64,000 nt of DNA, from the NCBI RefSeq assembly GCF_050278625.1, contig NZ_JBNNTI010000010.1, forward strand, positions 34,840 through 98,839, written 5' to 3'. The position numbers and the translations under genes are program-made. Positions 33,602-41,895 of this stretch are shown here, piece by piece. The notes below the pieces were generated by a model. The model saw nothing but the letters and a program-made list of their open reading frames with translations, was not told the DNA's origin and made no database searches. Positions within the stretch are counted from its first letter, which is position 1. Each line of letters starts with the position of its first letter. The stretch comes from Viridibacillus sp050278625 (GTDB lineage: Bacteria; Bacillota; Bacilli; Bacillales_A; Planococcaceae).

Positions 33602-35228
33602 CGTTAGACGCCTCCAAGGTTTGAATTGCCTGTGAAATAGAAGCTACCATTTCATCTAAATGTTGAACTTCTGTGTAAGGCGAAATAGCAAAAAGCTTCG
33701 CAGCTGCAACAGGAATCATGTCATCTGAATCGTTTACAGCGATTGTACAAACCTTCGTTGTATCCCCAAAGAAAACATTTTCACGATTATGACCTAGTAT
33801 TTCGAATAGAGATTGATTTAGATTATTAATAGCTTGAACCTGTTCTAATGTGAAAGTACCTGTTTTTTCTTGAGACCAATCTAATCCTTCTGGATATAAA
33901 CGGAACGCTGTTACGGGTCCGATATTAGAATCATTTACTACAGAAATATTAGGGAGTTGTTTTTGGATTTTATCTCTGAAGGCAAGGTTAACTCGAACGT
34001 AGTTAGCTAATATTTGCTGATATCCTTCCACACCGAAAGCAGTTAGGGCAGCGTAAATAGCTATTGAACTACCCATTCGAGAGCATTCTAATGTGTATCC
34101 TGTATGATAACTACCATATCCTCTATTCCCAACATAAGGCGTATCAAAATCTTCTAAATCGAGTAATCCGAAGTGTTTACCTTCTTTGACTAAGAATAAA
34201 CTTGTTAGGTAAGGTGTTTGCCCAAGCTTTTGGAAGTCAAAGCATAAGCTATCAGCTAGTGAAATATGTTGCATACGCTCGTTAATACTTTGTAAGCTTG
34301 CAAGTACATTTTCTTCGAATTGCAGTGGATTTGTATTGAAATCATAAGATTTAAAGAAGGAATAAAATCCACCTAATGCTGAGTCAGCATGGATATGAAT
34401 GGGTTTTAAGTCGTATTTAGATTCAAATTTAGTAGTGATGTCTTTGATAGCTTTGACATCGTCAATTGCAAAACTATCTGTTGCTCCAGTAGTAGCAACG
34501 ATATAGACAGGAATGCCACCTTTATTGATTACTTCTTCTAATTTATTTGCTAAATCGTTTAAATCCATTGAATGATCACTAGTTGCTTTCACTCGTATTA
34601 GGTTATTACTTCCGATACCAACAGCTTCAGCAGATTTTAATAAGCTATAGTGAGCATTTTCGGAAGCGAAGCAATATAAATTACGTGGAACGCCTTCTTC
34701 TTTAGCATGTGGGAATTGTTTTGCGATTGCTAGACGTAATCCACTAAATACTGCACCTTGTCCTCCCCAAGTTGTATAACCCCAGCTTTGTGTGAAATCA
34801 TAGCCAACAAGTTTCGACATCATGCCGATAACTTTTACTTCACTTTCAGCTGCAGCTGGACCATAAACATCCCATAAATTATTACCATTTAATAATGTTG
34901 TTGTTAATAGTCCGATGATTCCAGGGATACTAGCCATTGGCAGAACGTTTGTTACGAATTTTCTTGTGTGATATGGGTGACCTTTCATTAAGTCGATTAA
35001 GTCATTTACTACATTGTCCATTCCAATCGCTTTCGTAGGAACTTCATAGTTTTCAATCAACTCTTTATAGAAATTAGCGGACCTTTCTTGCATTGGGCCT
35101 AATGTACTTTTTTCTGGATCTTTTAATTCATCAAGTGATGTAAAAATCTTTTCGATATAGTGTAAAAGCTCGTTGCGTTGTTCTAGATTCCCGTCTTCAC
35201 TAGGGAAAAGTTGTTGGATTTCTTGCAT
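33585..35228 (-). CDS. PLP-dependent group II decarboxylase
   Basis: A 547-residue pyridoxal-phosphate enzyme of the glutamate/tyrosine decarboxylase superfamily. Visible are the substrate-side block MASIPGIIGLLTTTLLNGNN, the cofactor Asp motif IHIHADSALGGFYSFF, and the Schiff-base lysine in DSLCFDFQKLGQTPYLTS. ATG 35228 is chosen since the upstream GTG (35240) is part of the ribosome site GAGGTG. The substrate could be tyrosine, glutamate or another amino acid. It is followed, with overlapping frames, by a chemoreceptor gene. Confidence 0.88.
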   Translation of the reverse strand: MQEIQQLFPSEDGNLEQRNELLHYIEKIFTSLDELKDPEKSTLGPMQERSANFYKELIENYEVPTKAIGMDNVVNDLIDLMKGHPYHTRKFVTNVLPMASIPGIIGLLTTTLLNGNNLWDVYGPAAAESEVKVIGMMSKLVGYDFTQSWGYTTWGGQGAVFSGLRLAIAKQFPHAKEEGVPRNLYCFASENAHYSLLKSAEAVGIGSNNLIRVKATSDHSMDLNDLANKLEEVINKGGIPVYIVATTGATDSFAIDDVKAIKDITTKFESKYDLKPIHIHADSALGGFYSFFKSYDFNTNPLQFEENVLASLQSINERMQHISLADSLCFDFQKLGQTPYLTSLFLVKEGKHFGLLDLEDFDTPYVGNRGYGSYHTGYTLECSRMGSSIAIYAALTAFGVEGYQQILANYVRVNLAFRDKIQKQLPNISVVNDSNIGPVTAFRLYPEGLDWSQEKTGTFTLEQVQAINNLNQSLFEILGHNRENVFFGDTTKVCTIAVNDSDDMIPVAAAKLFAISPYTEVQHLDEMVASISQAIQTLEASNVELVY

Positions 35229-35495
35229 TTTGTTTAACACCTCTAATTTAAGTTTTTATGAAAATGGTTAATAAAGCATAATCGTATTATATCAGATTTA
35301 GTTCTTAATACACTAAAAATATAGCATGTATAGTAGGGATATATAATCAACTAAACAAATTAAATAGTAATGATATATAGAATTTTCAGTGTTTTTAAAA
35401 CTGTTGATAACTCAATGAAGGCTAACTATATAATAAATGATATGATATAAAAATAATTAACATAATATTTAAAAAATAGGGAAGGTTGAAATGTT

Positions 35496-36380
35496 ATGAA
35501 TATAGCTGCAATGCTCAAGATGACTATTGCGATGGCATTATTCGGATCCATCGGTTTTTTTACAGTGAATACAGGAATTCCAGCAGAGGAGCTTGTATTT
35601 ATTCGTTGTATTTGTGCGACATTGTTTTTAGGCGGTATATGGCTTTTTACGGGTGGTCATAAAACTGAACAGTGGTCGCGTCAGGAAGTTATCCAAACAC
35701 TTATTTGTGGTGTGTTTTTGGTGTTGAATTGGGTGTTTTTATTTAAAGCATTTCAAGAAATGTCTATTTCAGTAGCTATTACAATTTATAATTTAGCGCC
35801 TATTTTCGTGTTGATTTTAGGGAGTTTATTTTTAAAGGAGAAAATGACGGTCCAAGCAGTCTTAGCGGTTATTGTTTGTTTCCTTGGGAGTATTTTCATT
35901 ATAGGATTAGACCAATTTACATCTTTTAAAGCATTATTTACTTCAGGGTTTGTGTGGGCCATGTTGTCAGCAATTTGTTATGCATTAACGATGTTTGTAG
36001 GAAAGGGTATCACTCACTTAAGTGCCTACGCTATGACGTTCGTACAGACAACGGTTGGAATTGTTATTTTATTGCCTTTTATGGATTATGGGGTATTTGA
36101 AGGACTGACAACTTCAAATTGGATGTACATTTTGGGGACAGGTTTAATACATACTGGATTTGTTTATTATTTATTTTTTGATAGCTTGCGTAAGTTACCT
36201 ACTATTGTAGTGTCTGCGTTAGTTTTTGTAGATCCAGTTGTGGCTATTCTATTGGATATAGCGATTTTAGATTTCCGACCTACTTTGTTGCAAACAGTTG
36301 GAATAGCACTTATTTTCGCAGGTATTATTTATACATTAATTAAGCCGAGTAAACAGATTGTTGAATTACCACAAGTATAG
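35496..36380 (+). CDS. EamA/DMT family transporter
   Basis: The 294-residue membrane protein has ten predicted helices in two EamA repeats: first repeat with ALFGSIGFFTVNTGIPAEEL and AITIYNLAPIFVLILGSLF, second with LSAICYALTMFVGKGI and VVSALVFVDPVVAILLDIAI. Such proteins export amino acids or other metabolites. GGGAAGG precedes the ATG by 10 bases. It is divergent from the decarboxylase (gap 36 kb side 35229-35495, AT-rich, promoters of both). Export of the decarboxylase product is a tempting but unsupported idea. Confidence 0.9.
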   Translation: MNIAAMLKMTIAMALFGSIGFFTVNTGIPAEELVFIRCICATLFLGGIWLFTGGHKTEQWSRQEVIQTLICGVFLVLNWVFLFKAFQEMSISVAITIYNLAPIFVLILGSLFLKEKMTVQAVLAVIVCFLGSIFIIGLDQFTSFKALFTSGFVWAMLSAICYALTMFVGKGITHLSAYAMTFVQTTVGIVILLPFMDYGVFEGLTTSNWMYILGTGLIHTGFVYYLFFDSLRKLPTIVVSALVFVDPVVAILLDIAILDFRPTLLQTVGIALIFAGIIYTLIKPSKQIVELPQV

Positions 36381-36415
36381 AAAGAGCTGTCCCAAATAAT
36401 AGGGGACAGCTCTTT
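36381..36415. terminator. Bidirectional terminator
   Basis: AAAGAGCTGTCCC (36381-36393) pairs perfectly with GGGACAGCTCTTT (36403-36415), between convergent genes. Confidence 0.9.
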
Positions 36416-36421
36416 GAAGTT

Positions 36422-36856
36422 TTAAACGTCTTTTATCATTAATACATGTTCAATGCCTGCATCTAGAAAAATATCAGATGCCACGTGATAGCCTAATTTT
36501 TCATAGAAGCCTTGAGCTTGAACTTGACCATCCAATTTTACTTTTGCAGCACCTAATTCTTTTGCTATATCTTCTAAAGCTTGAATAATAATACGACCTA
36601 GGCCATGTTTACGATATTCTTCTAAAATAGCGACACGTTGTATTTTACCAACGCCCTCAACTAAACGAACGCGACCAGTTCCAACTGCTTGACCATCGTG
36701 ATTCGTAATAAGAACATGCTGACATTCCCCATCAAGATGATCAAATTGATCTAATTCTTCTTCAGCAGGTACTTTTTGTTCTTCTACAAATACTTTCACC
36801 CGAATATCAAATGCTTTTTGTAATTCTTCTTGTGTTGTGATTTTGTGCGCTTTCAT
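36422..36856 (-). CDS. GNAT family N-acetyltransferase (YjcF-like)
   Basis: A 144-residue acetyltransferase of the ElaA/YjcF type: FDIRVKVFVEEQKVPAEEEL, GECQHVLITNHDGQAVGTGR and the acetyl-CoA segment LEEYRKHGLGRIIIQALEDI, closing with GFYEKLGYHV. ATG 36856 with GAGGAG ten bases before it is the expected start; the frame continues open to 36958 and would add 34 residues unlike the family. It probably has its own promoter. Acceptor unknown. Confidence 0.88.
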   Translation of the reverse strand: MKAHKITTQEELQKAFDIRVKVFVEEQKVPAEEELDQFDHLDGECQHVLITNHDGQAVGTGRVRLVEGVGKIQRVAILEEYRKHGLGRIIIQALEDIAKELGAAKVKLDGQVQAQGFYEKLGYHVASDIFLDAGIEHVLMIKDV

Positions 36857-37140
36857 ATAATTCAGCTCCTCTATTTTTAATTCTTCTGAAAATTCATTGG
36901 TCTTATAAGTTATTTTAACAGGTGCTGTATGAAGAATCTCTAATAATTGTTCAGCCATGAAGATGAGTATTTAAATACGTCTCTCACTCATTCTATAATC
37001 ATGCCTAAAATGACTCCTATGTTACTCCAATTCAAAAGGCATTTAAGGATTAAAGAATAGCTTTATTCTTATTGTGCTAACGAGGGTTAGTTCATTAAGA
37101 AATGTTATAATAGACGCTACTAAAGTAGGTGATCATTCAA

Positions 37141-37511
37141 ATGAAAAACTGGCTTGAACTATCCAATACAGAGGAAGAAAAAGTATGGAATAAAATATAT
37201 GACGAATTAAGGTTTGAACCAAGCATGGTCAACTTTCCATCTTTTAAAGTACCAGCCCCTTTTATTACCTACGATATCTCTCTATACTTTGGCGGATATA
37301 AAGGTTTAGATGCCTATGATGACTTGGAAAAAAAGCATTACTTGTTTTTCAAGAATGTACGTCAGTAGATGAATATATTTATGCATTAGATTGGCAGCAT
37401 GAATGTTATTGGATAAATCCCTATCTAGAATTTCAAAAAAACGAATTCGATAATTGGACAGTACCGATTTTCCCAAATATAAGGAGTAGAGCCTTCTCCT
37501 ACTTCAACTAA
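37141..37511 (+). pseudogene. DUF2716 gene with frameshift in an A run
   Basis: ATG 37141 opens MKNWLELSNTEEEKVWNKIY and runs to SLYFGGYKGLDAYDDLEK. At the seven-A run 37328-37334 the frame is lost; with one extra A it continues ALLVFQECTSVDEYIYALDW and QHECYWINPYLEFQKNEFDN to PIFPNI, the DUF2716 pattern. After about 37480 the similarity stops, so the C-terminus is also missing. A basecalling error at the A run could account for the first lesion, not for the second. Confidence 0.75.
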
Positions 37512-37580
37512 CGGGCAGGTTAATTGAAGAGTGTTGTTTAATTTGTGTTCAACAATAGGGCCATATTGCGGAATAGTTGA

Positions 37581-37624
37581 AAACTGACATATAACAATTG
37601 TTTTGTTATATGTCAGTTTTTTCT
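37581..37624. terminator. Bidirectional terminator overlapping the yozG-like stop
   Basis: AAACTGACATATAACAA (37581-37597) pairs with TTGTTATATGTCAGTTT (37603-37619). The minus-strand XRE gene ends at 37606 inside the stem. T tracts exist on both sides. Confidence 0.88.
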
Positions 37625-37818
37625 TCATATTCGAGTATATCACCAGGCTGACAATTTAATGTCTGGCAGATTTTTTCTAATGTGGCAAAGCGAATACCGC
37701 GCGCTTTATCTGTTTTTAGTATTGATAAGTTAGCTTGAGTAATTCCAATTTTTTTCGCTAACGCTTTTGAAGAAATTTTTCTTTCAAGCATTACTCTATC
37801 TAGGTTAATTTTTATCAT
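37606..37818 (-). CDS. yozG: XRE-family small regulator (YozG-like)
   Basis: A 70-residue protein that is essentially one Cro/C1-type helix-turn-helix: LAKKIGITQANLSILKTDKA and LEKICQTLNCQPGDILEYEE, the pattern of the YozG/XRE_N26 group. These small regulators are almost always encoded next to a DUF2975 membrane protein, which is the case here (13 bp gap). The pair likely forms a membrane-linked regulatory unit, with unknown signal and targets. Confidence 0.9.
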   Translation of the reverse strand: MIKINLDRVMLERKISSKALAKKIGITQANLSILKTDKARGIRFATLEKICQTLNCQPGDILEYEEKTDI

Positions 37819-37831
37819 TAGGAGCTCCCAC

Positions 37832-38368
37832 CTAAATCACGTTATTAGAATCGTCTTGTAAAGATATGCCGTATTTAAAAACCACATAAAGCGTATAAAC
37901 GATGGATAACAGAAGAATGTTTCCTATTAAATTTGGCCAAGAATCTGAAAAGATATCACTGACATTGTACACATGTACTTGCGCAAAGAACAGCTGACTA
38001 ATGCAGTCCAAAACGGTAAAGCTAGTAATAGAGATTAATATTAGCTTGAGGTATGTAAGATTTAGAGAAACAAAGAAGTGTTGTTCGTAAATATTACCAA
38101 TTATTTTATGTAGAGCGTACATAATGATAAACCAACAAGCAATGATTGCTAGAGCGACTAAGCAAGAAAGTACCAAAACCCATACTGATAGGTTTGTGTT
38201 TGAGTTTAAATCTGTATACTGTAGCAATTGTTTTTTGACTCCTTTTGGTACTAACAATAAAGCTCCAGACGCAAATAATAGCACTAATCCAGCAAATGCA
38301 CATAAAAATTGAGCAATTAGCGACATAATTGATAAAAACTTTAGAACGGTCTTAGTAAAAAGATTCAT
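37832..38368 (-). CDS. yoaS: DUF2975 membrane protein (YoaS-like)
   Basis: The 178-residue product has four membrane helices (about 8-38, 60-85, 100-120 and 140-165), the usual DUF2975 topology. ATG 38368 follows AAGGAGGGG by 7 bases; the open frame to 38494 has no ribosome site. It is the first gene of the DUF2975/XRE pair. In B. subtilis the corresponding pair is yoaS-yozG; function unknown. Confidence 0.88.
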   Translation of the reverse strand: MNLFTKTVLKFLSIMSLIAQFLCAFAGLVLLFASGALLLVPKGVKKQLLQYTDLNSNTNLSVWVLVLSCLVALAIIACWFIIMYALHKIIGNIYEQHFFVSLNLTYLKLILISITSFTVLDCISQLFFAQVHVYNVSDIFSDSWPNLIGNILLLSIVYTLYVVFKYGISLQDDSNNVI

Positions 38369-38720
38369 TAGAAATCCCCTCCTTATTTTACATATTATTC
38401 TAAAACAATAAAGTGTTATCGTCAAACAATAATATTTTTGAAAATTTTTTTCAAAAGATTCCTGACGTATAGCTTTAAAATTTAGTTTGGTCAAAACAAT
38501 TCAAAAGTTTGGTAGTGTTCAAAATGAAAGATGGGCTACTGGAAAGAAATCTTTCATAACTGACGTGGCACACTTTGGAATTTTAAATTTCCGAAGACGA
38601 AAGTAGATTGTTTTAATAAAAATGACATTAAGTTAAACAGCGAATTATCATATTCTAGTATGATTCTAATGGATCATGCTTTTTATTTTGTAAATTTTTA
38701 ATAAAAATTTCATTTTAAGT
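38369..38720. other. Intergenic region without recognised gene
   Basis: About 350 bp of AT-rich DNA between the divergent yoaS-like and sigma factor genes. Short fragments at 38530-38620 are not open in a convincing frame and I recognise no RNA family. It must contain the yoaS-like promoter. Confidence 0.4.
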
Positions 38721-38722
38721 GT

Positions 38723-38750
38723 TAACATTTTTCGTTGTTAAAGGTCTTAT
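38723..38750 (+). promoter_or_regulatory. Putative ECF-type promoter of the first sigma cassette
   Basis: TTAAC (AAC at 38724-38726), 17 bases, then GTCTTA (38744-38749). The same AAC-N17-GTCTTA arrangement occurs before the second sigma gene at 40383-40408. ECF promoters typically have an AAC-containing -35 and a GTC-containing -10, so autoregulation is likely. Confidence 0.6.
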
Positions 38751-38770
38751 AACTGAAAAGGAGGGGAGTA

Positions 38771-39286
38771 ATGAGTCGGCATGATGAACTGTACATAGTT
38801 TTGCAAGAAAAAACAGCAACTATTTTTAAGTATTTAATTAAAAATGGCGCAAATCCTCGAGATGCTGAAGATATTATCCAAGAATCCATCTATAAATTTA
38901 TTTTAAATATTGATTCAGTTGATCCAAACAAAGCGTATAGTTGGCTATTTCGAGTAGCAATTAATCATTATTATGATTTGTGTCGCAAACAAAAAAGGGA
39001 AGTGAACATATCTTTTGATCACTTTGAGCTTGTAGACGATTCACTTTTACCAGAAGACTATGTTCAACAAATTGAGATGAAAAAAGAAATTGAAGACATA
39101 CTGAATCAACTGACTCCCTTACATAAGCAATTAATCTTATTGAAATACGTACTTGGATTAAGTTACGAAGAGATTTCTGAGATGCTGGATATAAATTTAG
39201 GAACATTGAAAACCTATTTATTCCGTGCAAGAAAATCCTTTAAAGACATATATAGAAAGGAAAATGAAAAACATGATAGAAAATAA
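38771..39286 (+). CDS. ECF-type RNA polymerase sigma factor
   Basis: A 171-residue sigma factor. Region 2: IFKYLIKNGANPRDAEDIIQ, then ESIYKF and AYSWLFRVAINHYYDLCRKQ. Region 4: LTPLHKQLILLKYVLGLSYEE, then ISEMLDINLGTLKTYLFRAR. GGAGGGGAG precedes the ATG. The 3' end overlaps the start of a membrane protein gene that is probably its anti-sigma factor. Targets are unknown; its own promoter (38723-38750) likely is one. Confidence 0.92.
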   Translation: MSRHDELYIVLQEKTATIFKYLIKNGANPRDAEDIIQESIYKFILNIDSVDPNKAYSWLFRVAINHYYDLCRKQKREVNISFDHFELVDDSLLPEDYVQQIEMKKEIEDILNQLTPLHKQLILLKYVLGLSYEEISEMLDINLGTLKTYLFRARKSFKDIYRKENEKHDRK

Positions 39287-40274
39287 AAAAGAACAGGAAT
39301 TAAATGATTTTTTTGATGGAAAGTCAACAAGTTCTATTTCAAAGGTTGTAAAAAAAGCAAAGAGAAAAACGATTCTCCGAAATATGGGTATCTCTTTATT
39401 TGTCATAGTTTTATTATTAATTACTTTAAGTTTGTCTTGGTATTTTATTTTAAGGGGAAGTCAAGAAAAGGCGATGCGTGATATCGAATTATTTAGCAAA
39501 ATCACTAATCCTAATATTGAGTTATTAGAGAGTCAAAACGAATCAAATGGTGTATTTGAAGGTATTTTAATGTTTAATCGATACAAAGAGATTGAAGGGA
39601 TTCCAGTAGATTGGAGTAATTATGTTGTTAGGTATAGTCTGTTTGGTGGGATGAGTCGTTTCAAACGTACTCTAATACAGATTAAAGATAAAGAAGATGG
39701 ACTTGATAGGTATTATGACCGTGAGACAAAGCAAAGAACCATGAGTTTTTATCATCCAGAAGTATTGTACAGCCAAATTCGTAATGACCTAAATCTCTTA
39801 AATAATTTTACAGATGATACTTTTGTCGAATTGGGAGTTTCATTTAACCAAAAATATACACCGGAAGAAGTTCGAGAACTAATTCCAGAGAATATAACAC
39901 TTAAATGGTACTGGGTAGATACTTATTCACGTGAAGACATTAAATCATTAAACACACACTTAACCAAGCATAAACCTACGTTCCCTGAATTAGCTACTGA
40001 AATTTACGGGTTTAGAGAACACCCTACCGATTCTTCTATGAGTGAGAAGCGTTTTATTGATGATGTACAAACGGGCTTAAATGAAGATGGAAAATACTTT
40101 GGGGAATTCAATCGTATATATAACAATTTAAAAGGTGATTCTGCACAACTAGCTTCTGAAAATATTGAGATAATAGGTGCTGTGGTAACAGGAACACCGA
40201 AAGAATTAGCTGAATTAAATGATATGGATCTGATTCGGGCAGCTGTACTAGGCGTAACGGTAAAACCATATTGA
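39273..40274 (+). CDS. Membrane anti-sigma factor (Sigma_reg_N/Sigma_reg_C type)
   Basis: About 333 residues: cytoplasmic N-terminus with ELNDFFDGKSTSSISKVVKK, one membrane helix (about 36-58; NMGISLFVIVLLLITLSLSW), and an extracytoplasmic domain of about 270 residues. This matches the sigma-factor-regulator N- and C-terminal domain family that is encoded beside ECF sigma factors. ATG 39264 is an alternative start; both lie in the last codons of the sigma gene. It should hold the sigma factor inactive until an envelope signal arrives. Confidence 0.82.
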   Translation: MIENKKEQELNDFFDGKSTSSISKVVKKAKRKTILRNMGISLFVIVLLLITLSLSWYFILRGSQEKAMRDIELFSKITNPNIELLESQNESNGVFEGILMFNRYKEIEGIPVDWSNYVVRYSLFGGMSRFKRTLIQIKDKEDGLDRYYDRETKQRTMSFYHPEVLYSQIRNDLNLLNNFTDDTFVELGVSFNQKYTPEEVRELIPENITLKWYWVDTYSREDIKSLNTHLTKHKPTFPELATEIYGFREHPTDSSMSEKRFIDDVQTGLNEDGKYFGEFNRIYNNLKGDSAQLASENIEIIGAVVTGTPKELAELNDMDLIRAAVLGVTVKPY

Positions 40275-40381
40275 AAATAGATTGTTATAACCATAGTTTA
40301 TGAAGAATTGAACTTAAATTGATGAGGTGCTTTAGTAGTTTAATGGCAGACTTATACGGCTTCCAATTTTTTGTTTTTTTG

Positions 40382-40409
40382 TAACGAAACCCTCTTAACT
40401 TAGTCTTAC
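40382..40409 (+). promoter_or_regulatory. Putative ECF-type promoter of the second sigma cassette
   Basis: GTAAC (AAC at 40383-40385), 17 bases, GTCTTA (40403-40408): same spacing and -10 hexamer as at 38724-38749 although the DNA between differs. Suggests that both cassettes respond to the same or cross-talking sigma factors. Confidence 0.6.
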
Positions 40410-40429
40410 TTATGAAAGGAGGTTGAAAT

Positions 40430-40906
40430 GTGACCGAATTTGAGAGCATTTACAATCAATATTTTCGAGAGGTTTACTCGTTTGCACTATTTTTAAGTCG
40501 TAACGAAAAGATAGCTGAAGAAATAACACAAGAAACATTTTTTAAGGCATTAAAAAATATTGATAAATTCAACGGGAAATGTAAACTCAATGTTTGGCTT
40601 TGTCAAATAGCCAAAAACACATACTTTACCTATCTCAACAAACAAAAACGGTTTGATACAGACGATATACCTGAAGAAAATAAAAATAGTATTGAAGAAA
40701 TGATACTAAATAAGGAAGAGACTTTCCGTATTCATAAAGTCTTACGTTGCTTAGAAGAGCCTTATAAGGAAGTTTTCACGTTAAGAGTATTTGGAGAACT
40801 TTCCTTTAAACAAATAAGTGAACTTTTCGAGAGAACAGAAAGTTGGGCGAGAGTCACATTTCACCGAGCTAAACGTAAAATTCAAGACTTGCTGAAGGAG
40901 GAATAG
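40430..40906 (+). CDS. ECF-type RNA polymerase sigma factor
   Basis: A 158-residue sigma factor beginning at GTG 40430 (AAAGGAGG seven bases before). Region 2: YSFALFLSRNEKIAEEITQE, TFFKALKNIDKF, VWLCQIAKNTYFTYLNKQ. Region 4: LEEPYKEVFTLRVFGELSFK, QISELFERTESWARVTFHRA. The W-A-R-V-T-F-H-R-A-K end is typical for the ECF group whose partner is a zinc-finger anti-sigma. It is followed after 2 bp by such a gene. Confidence 0.92.
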   Translation: MTEFESIYNQYFREVYSFALFLSRNEKIAEEITQETFFKALKNIDKFNGKCKLNVWLCQIAKNTYFTYLNKQKRFDTDDIPEENKNSIEEMILNKEETFRIHKVLRCLEEPYKEVFTLRVFGELSFKQISELFERTESWARVTFHRAKRKIQDLLKEE

Positions 40907-40908
40907 AA

Positions 40909-41598
40909 TTGTGTAAAGTATCATGTGAAATAGTTAAAGATTTGCTTCCATTGTATTATGACAACGTATGCAGTGATGATAGTAAAAGAATGGTAGAAGA
41001 ACACCTTGTCGAGTGTGAAATTTGTAAAATAGAATTAGACAGAATACAAGCTGATTTTAAATTATCAAAAGAAGCAATTGAAAGAAATAAAAATGATGGT
41101 AATGTTATAAAAAATATAGCTTCTTCCTGGAACCGTTCAAGAGCCAAATCATTTATTAAAGGGGGAATAATTAGTGCATTATTTATTTCTCTTATCATAC
41201 TTGGATATTTTGGTTTATTTCATTGGAACATCACAAGCGTTCCTACTGATATGGTAGAGATAAAGAACATTAGTGAAATGGCAGATGGCAAAATTGTCTA
41301 TTACGCCGAGATAAATGATGGTTATAGTTTGAATAGCTTAAAATACGATATGGATGAGGAAGGTAACTTATATATCATTCCTTTACGGCCAATTATTAAG
41401 CAAGAGGCGGTACAACCACTAAGTGTTTTGGAAAAGGGATATGACTTTATTGACATTAAGGACCAAGAAATAGTTCGTGGTGAGGGGATAAAGGCGTTGT
41501 ATTATGGAACCCCAAAGGATAATATTTTGATTTGGAAAAAGGGAGTGGATTTGCCCAAAGCAAGCGAAGAAATAGAGAATATGTTCCACTTTAATTAA
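40909..41598 (+). CDS. Zinc-finger (zf-HC2) anti-sigma factor
   Basis: The 229-residue protein has an N-terminal anti-sigma zinc domain (CEIVKDLLPLYYDNVCSDDS, EEHLVECEICKIEL; HxxxCxxC motif), one membrane helix (about 82-103) and an extracytoplasmic part of 120 residues. The start is TTG 40909 after AAGGAGG, two bases behind the sigma gene, so both are translated from one message. Zinc-binding anti-sigmas can respond to oxidation or to proteolysis; which applies here is unknown. Confidence 0.88.
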   Translation: MCKVSCEIVKDLLPLYYDNVCSDDSKRMVEEHLVECEICKIELDRIQADFKLSKEAIERNKNDGNVIKNIASSWNRSRAKSFIKGGIISALFISLIILGYFGLFHWNITSVPTDMVEIKNISEMADGKIVYYAEINDGYSLNSLKYDMDEEGNLYIIPLRPIIKQEAVQPLSVLEKGYDFIDIKDQEIVRGEGIKALYYGTPKDNILIWKKGVDLPKASEEIENMFHFN

Positions 41599-41710
41599 AA
41601 ATAAGGATTTTGCTCTTCAACTACCATGAAAATTAATTTTTTCAAGAAAAGAAAAATGACAATACTTAAGAAGACCCTTGCCTAATCGTTAAAAAAAGAG
41701 GAGAGCGGAT

Positions 41711-41824
41711 ATTAATAAGACTATTGTTTTCGGTAGACTATTAGTATTGACTCCACTAACCATTTTCATTCTCTGTGGTGCAGGACTATTTTGTACTGCA
41801 TGGATGGCTAACGGGATGCTTTAG
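41711..41824 (+). CDS. Possible small membrane protein with ATT start
   Basis: An open frame of 37 codons begins at ATT 41711, five bases after GAGGAGAGC, and reads NKTIVFGRLLVLTPLTIFIL, then CGAGLFCTAWMANGML. It is one hydrophobic helix with three glycine/cysteine residues. A strong ribosome site plus a stop just before the terminator argue for translation; the non-ATG start argues against. No family recognised. Confidence 0.4.
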   Translation: MNKTIVFGRLLVLTPLTIFILCGAGLFCTAWMANGML

Positions 41825-41840
41825 TTTAGTAAAAAGAAAA

Positions 41841-41880
41841 GGGCGTTACATATCATATAAAATATGTAACGCCCTATTAT
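41841..41880. terminator. Bidirectional terminator
   Basis: GGGCGTTACATAT (41841-41853) pairs perfectly with ATATGTAACGCCC (41862-41874), between convergent units. Confidence 0.9.
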
Positions 41881-41895
41881 TTATTTGTCTTAGTC

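Noticed and set aside
36857..36958. 34-residue N-terminal extension of the GNAT protein
   Set aside because: The internal ATG 36856 has GAGGAG and fits the family start; the extension has no similarity to it.
37482..37580. Mobile repeat behind the DUF2716 relic
   Set aside because: CTAACGGGCAGGTTAATTGAAG and GTTCAACAATAGGGCC look like sequence common in Bacillus intergenic regions, but I see no second copy in the window to define an element.
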